Below are positions 14,336 through 26,874 of a stretch of 64,000 nt of DNA, piece after piece (position 1 is the first letter of the stretch; the number at the start of each line of letters is the position of its first letter). The notes beneath the pieces are model-generated. The model saw only the letters and a program-made list of their open reading frames with translations. It ran no database searches and was not told the origin of the DNA. The translations under genes and the position numbers were made by a program. The stretch is from Paramecium octaurelia (Eukaryota; Ciliophora; Oligohymenophorea; Peniculida; Parameciidae), in assembly GCA_905182995.1 (NCBI GenBank), contig CAJJDP010000153.1, forward strand, positions 1-64,000. Reading direction: 5' to 3'.

Positions 14336-14602
14336 TTATTTATGTTTATCTTAAATACTGAGTTTGATTTATTGATGAGATTAATTTCATACTTAAATAA
14401 AAGTATAGAAATCTAGTAGGAATAAGAGAATAATAGGAAATCGAATATAATATAGCTCTGAATTCGATAGAAACGAAATAGAGTATTTTTAAATTGAAAT
14501 TTGCCCTGATTGTATTGCTGGTAAGGTAAAAATTATTTGGCAATAAAAATCACATATAATAATTATTACGATATATATATAATATGACTTTATACACTAA
14601 AT
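14336..14602. other. Spacer with ambiguous short ORFs
   Basis: Between two minus-strand loci. A plus-strand frame (about 14374-14560) gives a Lys/Arg/Glu-rich stretch including YRNLVGIREQQEIEYN but has no clear start and would run antisense into the CX9C gene. A minus-strand 65-codon stretch is Ile/Leu/Phe-rich and looks like its antisense shadow. Nothing here can be called a gene. Confidence 0.3.
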
Positions 14603-14846
14603 TCATTCTCTATGTTTTCCTAATTACATATATGCAACTGGTTTATGAACATTGAAGCATTCTGAAAATCTTTCTAGCATTTATTTGCATAGTTTCATAT
14701 CAACATTTGTATTGGAAATATCCATACATTCCTAGATATTGAGGTATTAATACTTCAATTTTGGGATATTTTTCTTTGCATTTTGCCTCTGCAGCTTCAT
14801 AAGCTAACAAGTGATTATTAGGCTTTAATTTAGAAGTATTGCTCAT
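14603..14846 (-). CDS. Twin CX9C (CHCH-type) small protein, probably mitochondrial
   Basis: 73 residues in two exons; a 22-nt GTA...TAG intron (14732-14753) is required. After splicing the protein holds exactly two C-x9-C motifs, CKEKYPKIEEC and CKQMLERFSEC, separated by 14 residues, the coiled-coil-helix-coiled-coil-helix signature. Members are imported into the mitochondrial intermembrane space by Mia40 oxidation and include cytochrome oxidase assembly factors and structural subunits; which one this is cannot be told from sequence. The tail after the second motif is short and basic. The ATG at 14846 is the only one upstream of the first Cys. It starts only 5 bp from the divergent kinase gene. 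Confidence 0.82.
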
Positions 14847-14851
14847 TAATA

Positions 14852-17321
14852 ATGAAAATATTAATTACTCTGATAGTGACATAATCTATATCAACTATCA
14901 TAGGTTTTACGGAATTTAAGGAACCATAAGAAGTGATAGCATTGGCTTTGGAACTTTTTGGATTGGCAATATTGTTGCTTTTAAGCAGGATGAATTATTC
15001 TGAGTTTAGTTAGAGAATACTGCTTTTATGCTTGGCAACGATAATATTTGTATTGATGCCGAATTCTCAGTTTAAATTTTATAGTGGAGTTCATCATATA
15101 GTGCTTCGCACATAACAACAAAAGCAATTAAGTAGAGGTTAACTTTTAGAATGGTTGGGTAAAAACTGAATAAATAATGATTTAGTCTTACTTCTGGTCA
15201 TACTAATATTTGGAACATCTCCGGAGACAGAGCAAATATGTAGAAGTGTTTTTGCAGGAATAGCAATATTGTTAATGGAATGTTTTAAGTACCAAGATTA
15301 ACTTCAAAAAGAGGCAAATAAACAATAAATAATGATACAATCTAAAATAAACTATACGATGGCCAACAATGATGGGTCGAATCCAAGGAGCATAGGAGAG
15401 CGGATAGTGGATCCAAAAGTGACTTCTTTATTTTTGGATGAACAATACAATGTTTTAGACTTGTAGAGATCGAGTGCTGTTTAATAATTGACAGATGGGG
15501 AAGTGTAAAATCTACTCTAGGAATTACAAATAAATAAGATTGACTAAAAATCTAAGTAGTTATTGCCTTGGAAGTGCAATAAAATTTAATTAAAGTATTT
15601 TTTAGACTCAGTTAAAAATAATGCCATCCCAATGGTTATATAAGTTATTGACTACACTCACCCTAAGATAGAGAATCATATAATTAAAATCATATACTAG
15701 AATGACTTCGAAATTCAATTTTATGATGTTGAAGAAATAGATAAATATAAAAAGAGAAGTTATATTTATGCAATTTTAAAATAATTATTTAATACGATGT
15801 CACATGAATTTGGAACATCTCTGAATTATTTACTGGCTTTATCCTAAGTAGCAATAGATAAATATAACGATGTAGAGTTATTATCTTACTTTTAACCTAT
15901 TAAAGCTACAGGAATGATAATGTACCATTTCGTGTTAGACATGATTGATTTTAATGCTCTATTGGGAAAGAAGTTAGAACTATAATTTGAAAAAATAGAT
16001 GTAAGTTATTTCTGATAATATTAAAGATTGTTGAAATTCTCGATGAAATTAAAGATATTTTTTCTCATTCTTTATAATAAAAAGGATTAACAATAAGTTC
16101 TGAAATATTTCTTAATGAAAAAACTATCTTCACTGATCGAAGAAGACTAAAATAAATCTTAATAACCTTAGTTTCAAATGCTCAAAAATTTACTTTCAAA
16201 GGTGGTATTCGCGTGGTAGTTAAATAAATTGACGAGTTTGTCCAATTCGAAGTAATTGACACAGGAGTTGGACTTACAACATCTGAATTGGAAACTTTAA
16301 CAGAAATACTTAAAACTGACTCTAAAAATGAAAAAAAAATATCTAAAAATACAGCTGGATTTGGTTTGGGAAGTTATCTATGTAATAAAATTTCAATGAG
16401 TCTTGCTAATCTAAAATACGAAGAAGGAGGGGGAATTAGATATTCAAACAATCAAGATGAGAGTGGTACCAAGGTAACATTCAAGATCCTTAATGAATAA
16501 TTGAATATCAATTATAATTTGGTTTCTGCTTAAGATAACTCGAGTGGAATATTAAAAATAGGGAAAAATGTGATAGTGGATTTAAAATAATCATAAATTG
16601 AATTAAGTTTTAGTGGTCTCAAGAAACCATTGACTAAAAGATTTAGTACTATAATGGTACCAAAAGTAAAAAGCTTTCACGAAGATTAGCATAGAGAGCA
16701 TTCATATTTCAAATAACCTACAAAAGACTGTTTTTTAGGAATGTAAATGTAGTACACAAAAATAGATTCAGATAGTGTGAACGAAGAAATTAATGAAGAA
16801 GATTATCAAAAAAGATTATAAATTCAAAATTTGAAAATTAATTTTAATCCTAGTGACATACTTCGTGAACTCAAATAAAAATCAGTTGGAGTAAGTGAAG
16901 CTTATGTTCCTGAATGCTAATGTAAGTCCATCCTAATTGTTGATGATGAAATGATTAATATTTTGGGATTGTCTTTGATGTTGAAGTCTATCAATATGAA
17001 TTTTGAAGCTGATCATGCCTTTAATGGATTGGAAGCAATCAAAAAGTTAGAATAAGGTATTTTTTAATTTTTATTTTTCAAGCTCATTGTTTGTATAGTT
17101 TAATTTTTATGGATATCAATATGCCAATTATGGATGGTTATGTGACAACAAAAGCAGTTTTAAATAAATACAAAGCTGGTTCACCTAAAATCATTGCCTG
17201 TACTGCATTTACTGATAGTCAAACTAGATAAGGATGTTATGAAGTGGGTATGTCGCATTTCATAAACAAGCCTGTAGATAAAACTGAACTGCAAAAATTG
17301 CTGTCTTATTTAATAAAATGA
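14852..17321 (+). CDS. Multi-pass membrane hybrid histidine kinase
   Basis: 796 residues after removing three introns (15159-15185, 16001-16026, 17057-17082; 27, 26, 26 nt), each with a frame or stop that only splicing resolves. Residues 1-150 contain four or five hydrophobic segments, so the N-terminus is membrane-embedded. A HisKA-like H box MSHEFGTSLN carries the presumptive phospho-acceptor His309. The HATPase domain shows an N box (LVSNAQKFT), a G1 box (DTGVGL) and a G2-like GFGLGS. The C-terminal receiver has the acidic pair Asp680/Asp681, phospho-acceptor Asp728 in MDINMPIMDGY and Lys780 in NKPVD. All key residues for an intramolecular His-to-Asp relay are present. The ligand is unknown. 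If the ATG at 14852 is wrong, the next candidate is Met near 14991, which would lose the first membrane segments. Confidence 0.9.
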
Positions 17322-17348
17322 TCTTTAGTATAATATATTTTATAATTT

Positions 17349-18583
17349 TCATTACTCTCTTATTCTTGACTTTAGTTCGCATGTGGCCAAAGCAACACTG
17401 AAAGCTGTCACAAAATTTATAGGTGCCCTAAAATCCACTATGAACACTCCTGTTTAGATCTTACCCATTTTAAGGACCTATTTCTTCTCCTCATTGCAGT
17501 GCAAACCTAACAAAAAATTCCTTTTGCTTGCTTTTTCCATTCTTTCTGAATCCTGCATATGCCACTGTCTATTCTTCGAATTATAGATTGGGGGAATAGT
17601 TGAAATGTAATCACAACCCTATGGATAGTAATCTGCATCAAACAGTATAGGCACCGTCTTTATTTTTCCATTAGTAATCAACAAACGCATTCGATTATAT
17701 GATTCAGTATAATTATTACAATGGATTATCTTGACCACGGAAATCAATTAATTAGGTTTCTTCCAAAGACTAAAAACATCATCTTCAATTTTCAAGGTCC
17801 ATTCGAAATTCTCTTTATCAAATTATGAATCTGATGGATCTCTTGTGTAAATTTGCCAAGTAGTTTTGTACTTTTTTGCATACATGTAAATTGAGTAATC
17901 TTCCTTAAAAATCATGCATTCATCATTTTTTTTATTATACTTATGAAATTGGCAATATTGAAGCTCTGAAGGTATTTCAGAGTATAAACTCATATTTTAC
18001 CCGAATCCTTATTCAATTAAATCCATTAAATCTAACTTTGGCATTTTCCGAGTCTACAGTGGTAAAGGCAGCATTATAATTTATTATAAAAATTTAATAA
18101 TTGACCAACATAAAAATTATTCCCTTTCATATATTTTTCTGTTTTGTGCCAATCCTTGCCACTAAACTCCCAGTTTTGACGAAGGAGTGAATCCATAAGT
18201 TTTCTTACTTTGAATATTGAATTATGGTTTAAATTAAATTATATCAAAATATGGGAGGTCTTTATTATTTAAATTTGTGATTTTCAAAAATGATGAATTC
18301 CCCCATTTACAATCTAAAAATTAAACTTTAATTACATATATTTCACAATCAAATACTCCGCAGAGTAGGCTATAATATTTTTTATTTTTCAATAATATTA
18401 AAGGTATATCTGAGGTTGTGGATGTTTAGAGTATTGAGCATAAAATCTAATCTGCAGTTCGATTTCACATATTTTAAAGGGTGTCTCAGGAAATTCAGGA
18501 CAAGTTTATTGTCTAGCATTGTTATTAAATATTCCTTTTCAACCAATCATATTCAAGTATATCAGATTTAAAACCCCCCTCAT
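17349..18583 (-). CDS. Uncharacterised protein; N-terminal half frame-ambiguous
   Basis: The C-terminal part (17349 to about 18044) is a clean open frame with strongly protein-like composition, ending in TGA. With two 31-nt introns (18326-18356 and 18513-18543) the frame extends to an ATG at 18583, giving 390 codons. Alternative minus-strand frames inside the 5' half also look coding: a Trp/Lys-rich stretch with GKDWHKTEKYMKG (about 18110-18180) that a 26-nt intron would join to the 3' part, and CPEFPETPFKICEIEL (about 18455-18500). Either the 5' exon map is wrong or the gene is decaying. The C-terminus (VDFRAPINFVTAFS) faintly recalls the tubby C-terminal strand pattern, but I do not assign it. 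The start lies 37 bp from the divergent H3 gene. Confidence 0.5.
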
Positions 18584-18620
18584 AATACAAATTCAAAATT
18601 AAATAAAAATATAAATAATA

Positions 18621-19043
<423 letters not shown>

Positions 19044-19613
19044 TTAATGAATCCTTATAAATTCAATTAAATTAGTAATTATAACAAAAAAAAATTGTGT
19101 ATTTTTCAACCAAATGCATCTCTCGATTTAATAAAGGAGAGATAAAAAGTAATAATACTTTATTCTATTTCATTTTTTAATATATTCTATGTATATTAAA
19201 TGTAAAACCTATTTGAAATTTCAATAGAATCTTAATAATGTGAATCATCTTTTTAGCATCAAGCTATGATTAAAACCATTAATTTCTCAGTCTTAATCAT
19301 CATGCTGAAATTCAATTCTCTTTTGAATTTAATTCCTACGTATTTATAAATAGAATTGAAAAATAATGATCTAATTGTATTAATAATTAAAATCGAAAAG
19401 TAGACAGAAGCTAAATTAATTTCTGATAGTATTAATAAATTTATAATTTAAGTGTTAAAATAACTAATGTAAGAATTAATCAAATTTGCTATGTATGATC
19501 TATTTATTAGAAATGGGATTAAATGACAATAAAATTACAATAGCGAAAGTAATATTTATAATAATAAATTGAAATTTGGACAAGTTGAAAGAGACGTATA
19601 AATGTATTCGATG
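19044..19613. other. Intergenic region downstream of H3
   Basis: 570 bp between the H3 stop and the convergent minus-strand gene. No supported ORF. It contains a 7-bp stem hairpin (19118-19143) and a looser inverted repeat with 8-bp arms ATGATTAA/TTAATCAT (about 19266-19300). Otherwise plain AT-rich sequence. Confidence 0.5.
19118..19143. other. Perfect 7-bp inverted repeat (possible RNA hairpin) 75 bp after H3 stop
   Basis: Arms ATCTCTC and GAGAGAT enclose a 12-nt loop. Its place just past the H3 stop suggests a 3'-end signal, but metazoan histone stem-loops have a 6-bp stem and a 4-nt loop, so it is not that element. Function is inferred only. Confidence 0.3.
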
Positions 19614-21482
19614 TCAATATCTTTATTTCTTTTTCAATTTCAAACCAGCTGTAATAGAAACCTTATTATTTTTATGCCAGGAGTTGGTTAGTTTTACTAA
19701 TTGTGTATATATTTGATCAAATGTAGTCATGGTATTGTCTACCCACTAAAGTATTATTATAAATATGAATACTTCAATTTATTTTTCAAATAAATCTTTC
19801 ATTTCTTCTCGTTTATATGTTGGATATATTAAAGGCTCAAGAGTAGTTTTCAAAAAGGTCTTTTCCTGTGTAGTCTTTGGGTCAGGTATTATCTTTAAAT
19901 TATTTCAGTTAATATATACCTTGAGAGGACCTTGAGGTCGAGGATTAATTTTCAAGTCATTACTCAAGTGATTCTGGTTATTCTCCAATATCTTTATTTC
20001 TCTAAACTCTCCAACTACTAATTCTTATAAAACTGAGACAATGATTAGAGAATTAGATTCTAAAATTGAACTTTTACTGATATTGGTCACTCCTAAAGTC
20101 CATGGTGCATATAATATTGTGAATCCCAACAATCTAATCATAATGAAAAATGCCAGGACCATTTTTTATTATGGACCCTTGATATTCTTAATGGCTCCAA
20201 AGGAATTAAATTCTAATCTTTAAACTTCAAAGTTAAAAAAATATTAATCTGGAGGGAATTAGAAATTTTAAGTAAGTTAGGTTAGGAATGAGAAAAACTC
20301 TGGTTTAAAACTGGATTCTCTCATATTATCAGATAAAATAATGGAGATCTTTTGAATGAAAATTTTGACTTTATTAATCCTGTTTGCCTTTTCCTTATCA
20401 GATAGTTAATCGTTCTCCAACCAGTTTAATGATTCTTTTTTGCTCCAAAATTAATTTAAATCATTTTCAGCAAAGTTAAGTATCCAATCAGCCCCTTCTT
20501 ACATTGCTTAATTAACTAGTTCTAAACTGTTCTCTTTATTTGCCTAGAGCTTCTTTCTTTTTAAAATTTATCTCTTCATCCCTAAGAAATACATAAGAAT
20601 AAATGTCAAAGCCTTCAAGATGATTTTTAAGTTCCTCTTTCCTCTTTTCCTTGATTTTGTTTAATGAATCTCAGGTTTTTTAGTTAAATTTGTTTACTGC
20701 TATTCTGGTTTCTTGGAAGCAACAGTTTATTGGAATTCAGGCTTCTTATTAAAAATGGTTTTTGGTTAATCTACTTCTTCTTCGATTGAGGGGAGATTTT
20801 AGGTATGCTTTTGTTTTTCTCCTTCTAAAGACTTTAAGGAATGAGAACTCTTCTTTTAGGAATGCTTTTTTTCAACAGGTGGTTTTTCTTCTTCATAATA
20901 CTGGTATTAATGTTATTAATTTGATTAATGTTGTTAATGTTTCCTTTTATGATATTTCTCTTTATCACTATAACTAGGTCTTTTATGTTGAGTTTCTTAA
21001 ACGTATTCGTATTCACTTGATTGCTGTGATACTTTTTGTCTCTATTCTTCTTCAAAATTCCATTAATTTAATATTTCATTCCTTATCCTGATATTTTCTT
21101 CTAATTGTTGTTTTGATTGCAAATTTAAACCATTGTGATCTTCAATAATTTCATCGGGTTAATTATAATTATAAAACCTGTTCTTTTGGACTGGTTAGAA
21201 TAGACTCTAACTTAAATACTGAGGACCCTAAAAAACAGGGGAATTCTTATATATTGGACCTGCAATAAATATAGGCTGCACATGAGGAGTAAACACTTAT
21301 GAGGAGAACATTTTGTTGTATTGATAATTATCATAGTATTATTATTGCATCAAAACTGGGTAATCTGGTTTTGGATATCCAATGTTTCCGTAGAAGTCTA
21401 TGCTTTACATCCCAGCAGTCTTAAATGGATTCTATTGAGCTTGGTTAGGATAATAATTGGGACTGGAGAATTCTCGAAACAT
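19614..21482 (-). CDS. Unrecognised 604-residue protein with Gln-rich/charged N-terminal half
   Basis: Removing two 27-nt introns (19893-19919 and 19746-19772) leaves a continuous 605-codon frame from ATG at 21482 to TGA at 19614. Residues 1-120 are Pro/Gln/Tyr-rich (MFREFSSPNYYPNQ); 120-300 are Glu/Gln/Lys/His-rich with repeated KKPE units (KKPEFQQ, KKPEQQQ, KKPEI); the C-terminal half is globular-looking (ADWILNFAENDLNQFW, FPPDQYFFNFEVQRLEF). Between about 20540 and 20670 the neighbouring frame looks more protein-like than the one used here, suggesting a pair of compensating indels. No family recognised. It begins 49 bp after the stop of the Atg2-like gene on the same strand. Confidence 0.68.
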
Positions 21483-21531
21483 AACAATATTATTTTATAC
21501 AAAAGTATTAATTAATAAAAATTAAAAATGT

Positions 21532-24500
21532 TCATAAATTACCTTAGTCTGGATTGTTTTTCTTAAGGAACTCCTTGGGGATTCTATCACTCGTAGTCTA
21601 AGGATAATTCAGATTATCTAAATACCAAAGTTTAAAATTAGTCCAACACCCTTTCAATAGGACTAAAGACCACATTAGCCACTTTTAATCCAATACCCTC
21701 AGTCATTGTGGAACACATTTCAATGGGTTTCTTGGCCAAATACACTATTTCATCTCCAAGTGCCTTAGCCAATGGAATGGATCCTGAACACACTCCTGTC
21801 ACTATTCCTTGTCTTATTATTGTCATAAACATAGTTTGGATTCTAAAATACTATTATATTGCTACCCCAGCACTATATTGGTTACGTTTTGGAAGGCTTT
21901 AAAGGAAAGAATCAATTTAGAAATTAATTGTGAATCATTCCTTATGAGATGTTGGTATTATTCAAACATAAACTTGATGAGATCCCTTTCATTCTCAAAT
22001 ACCAAATTATGAATTTGAGCTCTCTTCAAAAATATAAATAAACTGTCATAAGAAGCCAAACGAACTAGCCCTTTCAATTTTCCGTCCAATTTAACGCCAC
22101 TCCCGTCGAATGTTATGTAACAATAGATTCGCTCAATATTCAAAAAGTTGACCTTAATTGATTTTTCTACATAAATTTATATTAGTACTTAACTCACTGA
22201 TTCTAGAGAATGTCACTTAATAGCCTTCCTGCACGCAGAATTCAATAATGGACTCTTTGTCATTTCCTACATTTAATTTACTCAGCAAATCAATCTTCGG
22301 ACTCAATTGTTCATTGCTGTTCATAGTTTCCTATAAAAACTCTAATGCAGCTCCAGAGACACATACTCTTATGGGAACAAATTTAGCTTCGATATCAATA
22401 GTATTATTTCTTTTATCAACCTAGTAGAAGACATATGCAAAATTCTATTCATCATGATTAGGTTCTTTACCAATCAATTTAGAAAATTTGGAATTCTAGA
22501 TCCTATCTGCAATTTACAAATTCAATAAGGTCAAATAAAATTGATTGATTTCTTTTTAGGAAGGTCCACAACATACTAATTTCAATTCTTTCATACTAAA
22601 TAGAATGGAACTGCATTATTGATCATTTACTTGTGGAAACTCTTCTAATTGTAATAAATTTGAGTGTTCAAGGTAGTATTGTTCTTAATTATGCAACTAA
22701 CATTCGGTGTTAATAGGATTATTGTCACTGAACACTTCAGGGGGAAAGTGTTAACCAACAGTCAATTTGATTTCAAAACTCTTGAGTATAATCTCGAATT
22801 GTTTTTCATTAGGCACATTTTCTTTAGTTGGTAGTTCAATTTCATCATCCTCAAAAATATTCATATTCTCAGCAGGATTGTACTCATGCCCATCCTGCAG
22901 AATCCTAATCTGTCTATCATTTTCTTATTCAGGAATAATCTTCTTTATCCTGTCTATAGTCATCGATGTAATATCCCATAAACTAATGATCGAATCCTTT
23001 TTGAGATTCCCGCTTATTTGACCAATATTAATGGTTTTGCCTGAGACTGTGACTCCTTTGATCTTGAATAACTTCTAAAAGCAAAGAAGTCTCAACAACC
23101 CTTGTTCATCCTTGTCTATTTGGAACCCATCAGAGAACTTTCTATTTTCATTGAAGAGTCCAATCTGAGGAGGCACCAATAGAATGGGATTTAAGAAGCT
23201 CAAATTAGCATGTTTTATTTCTTTGGATGTACTTTTGACGTATATTTATGCAGAACTCAAATGGGCTTGTAGATCACTTGATAGTGTAGCACTCTTGATT
23301 CTGAGGAGAACTCTGATCCAAGAGTAATATAACTACTCAGATTATATAGCAATTAAGGATTTGATTGGTTCTTTTTTCTATAAGTACTATTTCAACAAAA
23401 TAGACTTCCTGTATGTTGGTAAGTAATTCAGCCAGATATTTTGAACACTCAATGTAAAATTGGGGATGGGTTTAGATTGAGTTTTATTGCTCTTATTTAG
23501 GATTAAAGTTTATTCCCATTTCTTAGCTAAATCTATGATTGTCGTGACAGTGTCAATCCATTATTCATCTATTTGGATGATGCCATGTTGGTATTGAATA
23601 TCAATTTTCTTATCTTTATTGATTTTGATTGAAAGCAAATTAGTATTCCCAATCAAAACATCCAAGCAATCTGGATTTATGTACTTATTAGCCTTCAATT
23701 TGACAGTCGTATATTAAAAGGCCATATTTGGTTCTGATTTTATAATTTCATTTTGCACAAGACTTTTGAAACCTTCCCTATTGAAACGCTCTTATTTATA
23801 AAATAAAACTTAGTTGGCTTAATACTTTTATCTTCTAAAATGCAATATTTAAAGAGGCTAATCTGTTTTTGCATCGTTGGGACTGCCATATATCGGGATA
23901 TCTTGTTTTGGTTTCTTGGAATTCCAATTGGTATCAATGATCAGACAATTATATAATGTAAGCAAGATCTCATCTTTGCCTATAATTTCTGCAGCCAACT
24001 TAGATGCATGTATAATAAATCTTGCTTAATGGGAATTAGCTTGTTATTCCAAATTGATTTTGACAATTATCTCATCGAAGAGCAACTTGATGATTTATTT
24101 ATTCTCTTTTGATTCCTTACTCAGGGCCAACAATCTCTTCTGAAAATCCTTAATGACTGTAAATAGTGTCTTTACATATTCCATGTAAGACATATTCACG
24201 AAAATCTCAACCTTAGGTATTGCCACTCTGACTTCCTTTGTTTCCATAAGTTTAATTATCGGTCTGATTAAAATCTAGGCATGATCTTGCGCTCCTATTT
24301 CAGCTATGGTTTCCTCTAGAAAAATTGATTTGATTCGATCGTACTCCTTCTTCAAACAAGTGATTGAATTAAAAGTAATGAACCCAGAACTGGACTATTG
24401 TATTTGGAGATCAATGACATTGAAAGTGAAGAAAGAAATCTTCTATTATTAGTGTATCACACTGCTGCTGTTAGGATCGTTCTTTATGATTTATTATAAA

Positions 24501-26749
24501 TAATAGAAATCGACGTAATCCACTTCTTGTATTTGGACATCAAATTGAATTTGATGGATTGTAATGAGATTTAAATTGGGGATACTCTTGATTTGCTTCT
24601 TCTCATAATCGATTTTTAATATTTACACAAATTCCAAGATTTCGTCAATATTTACATTAATGTCAATCTGTTTGATAGAGATTGCCTAAGAATTATTAAG
24701 ATGATGCATCTATATCTATAGACCATTTCCATAGGAGATAATCTTAGAATTTGAATATATGAATTGGTTGTCTACTTTTGTGATTAATTGTTTCTCTTCC
24801 TTTGTGCCACTATAGATGCTAATCAAACACTTCTTCTTATAATAATAACTGCCTTAGTCCTTTTACAATTCATTCTTCTTCTATGTTATCTTCTCTAAGA
24901 CATCATTCTAACTCAAATTGTAACAAGAATGGAACATTTGGCTTTCTTGAGTTTACGAGTTATTGGAATAATCCTCCTTGATACTCTAAAATATTTCTTG
25001 ACTTTCATCCTCCTTCTCCTGCTCATTTACTGGATTTTCAGGGAATAGTCTACAATACTCATAATGAAAGACTTAAATAGTTGGAATCTCAATTCTCGTT
25101 TACTTGACAGATGTAATCTACTATTAATTGATTTCCTTGGTCATCAACCAATTCAGTTAATCTAATTCTAATTCGTAATAATTGGTCTTCTTTAACTTAT
25201 CTACATTCCACTTATCTATTATGTCATCCTTTGACAATCTCACTCTTACTTTCTAGACTTTCAATTTAAATATTAATTAGCCCTCATCCAATTCTTCTAA
25301 TCCTTACTTGTCATCTTCATCATTGATCAATTCCTTAAATACTGACATCGAGAAAATGGATTGTTTTAATGTGCTTTGATTTAAATCACCAAAATTCGAT
25401 TAATTTAGAACCGATTAATTCAATCCTTCTATCTGAGACTCCTCAAATTGTTCTTCCCCTTCTTCTTCATTGAATTAACTCTTCTCTAAAGCTTATTCTA
25501 AATCCTCATTGAATTCAACCATGTCCTCCTCACTCAATGACTTGCTCTCTACATCGTCCTGTTTAGGTTCTCCCATCTGATCACAATAATTCAAGTGTAT
25601 TTAAGATTCACACCACGTAAATTAAAACTGTGGAATCTCCTGTCTTATAGATTCTATGATTATTTTGTCTTGAGATTGGATGAATTTGTTATGATCCAAA
25701 ATACTCAGAATCATTCGTATTGCTATCTGGAATTACTTATAATTGAAGTTCATTTGCATCAATCTTATACATAGGGTACTATTGAATTTTAGCCTTTCCT
25801 TCAATTCCGTCTTTAAATGGATAACCACATGTTAATCGTACTTGTTGGTGTATTGCTACTATAAACTAAAAATGCAAGATTCCTTCTAAAAGTTGTGTAC
25901 ATCAAACAACTAGTTCTTTTCGTTGATATGAAGTGAACACCCACCAATTATCATCGTACTGACCATTTAATCCTTTTCCTCCTGCAGTTTCCTCACTCTC
26001 ATACTGATCTAATTTATTGCCAAAGAGAGCTTGTCCTTGTGGATTGGCTCAACTATATGCAAAACCAGTTTATTAACTGTGAATGTTATTTTCTATAAAA
26101 ACTATCTAATTATGTTCCAGGCATTCTAATTCACATTGTTCGAGGTCTCGCTCTTGACCTTATAGGCTTTAATGATTTCATCCTTGATCTTCTACAGTTT
26201 ATCAGCTGTCATCTTTTGCCTCGTGTAGGTTTGCACAAACAACCGATATTATTCTAATGTCTTGAAATTCAAGGTCAATTCCACCTCCTCTATCACACAT
26301 GTTAATTTGTGTAGATCCAATTTTAAAAGAGATATCGATCCAGATTCCAACACAAAGGGAATGCTCGGTGCCATTTGTTAGTTTAGAGAACCAACCTTCA
26401 GAGTCAACTTTTTCAACCCCATAGACGTGAATTATTCCTTCTTTATCTCCTCATTAAAGAAATTTCCCATGTATTTTTTAAAAATAGCATTCAACCAGGG
26501 AATTAGTAAATTAAACGGATTAGTATAGTCTCTAACTTTGTTATACTAAAATTTTATTGTTTCATTATTACCACACTTTACTATATATTTTTTAGCATCT
26601 TGATATCCTATAGAAATTGTCTATTTATAATATTTAATAATATAATTTGCTTAACCTTATAAAAGTGCTTTAAATAAATCAGAAGCAAAAACACTTATTA
26701 AAATCTAAAATAGTAGAAGAAACTGATTCCATAGAAGATGCTTTAGCAT
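21532..26749 (-). CDS. Atg2/VPS13-type bridge-like lipid transfer protein
   Basis: About 1,690 residues, several short introns; two near the 3' end are clear (21598-21625, 28 nt; 21843-21865, 23 nt). Near residue 95 an N-terminal chorein-like segment reads IPWLNAIFKKYMGNFFNEE, followed by hydrophobic beta-strand blocks (LKKLTLKVGSLN, VLESGSISLLKLDL) that match the start of Atg2 better than VPS13. The middle is long, strand-rich and acidic in places (about 25300-25560, Gln/Glu linkers). The C-terminus (IIRQGIVTGVCSGSIPLAKALG) resembles the helical C-terminal region of Atg2. These proteins form rod-like channels moving phospholipid between membranes, Atg2 during autophagosome growth. Oddly, the open frame continues about 95 codons upstream to an ATG at 26749, adding a hydrophobic, signal-like N-terminus. 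The internal exon map is not fully resolved. Confidence 0.72.
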
Positions 26750-26874
26750 ACTAGACTGGATGTTGTGAATTCATTCACCTGAATTTAAGCTTCTAATGAA
26801 TAAGATTTATGAATTTATAATACAGATATAAAATATGAATAATTAGATAATATAGCTGTTTGGTTTGTTGGGGT

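Noticed and set aside
14262-14460. 66-codon plus-strand ORF beginning MVQFLLLQEMDQYF
   Set aside because: Overlaps the minus-strand fragments with better charged composition; with TGA the only stop, opposing frames often stay open.
18575-18580. C-run near the H3 promoter as internal telomere repeat
   Set aside because: A single run of six C without repeated C4A2/C3A3 units.
19118-19143. Canonical histone mRNA stem-loop
   Set aside because: Stem 7 bp with a 12-nt A/T loop; the canonical element has a 6-bp stem and a 4-nt loop and specific flanks.
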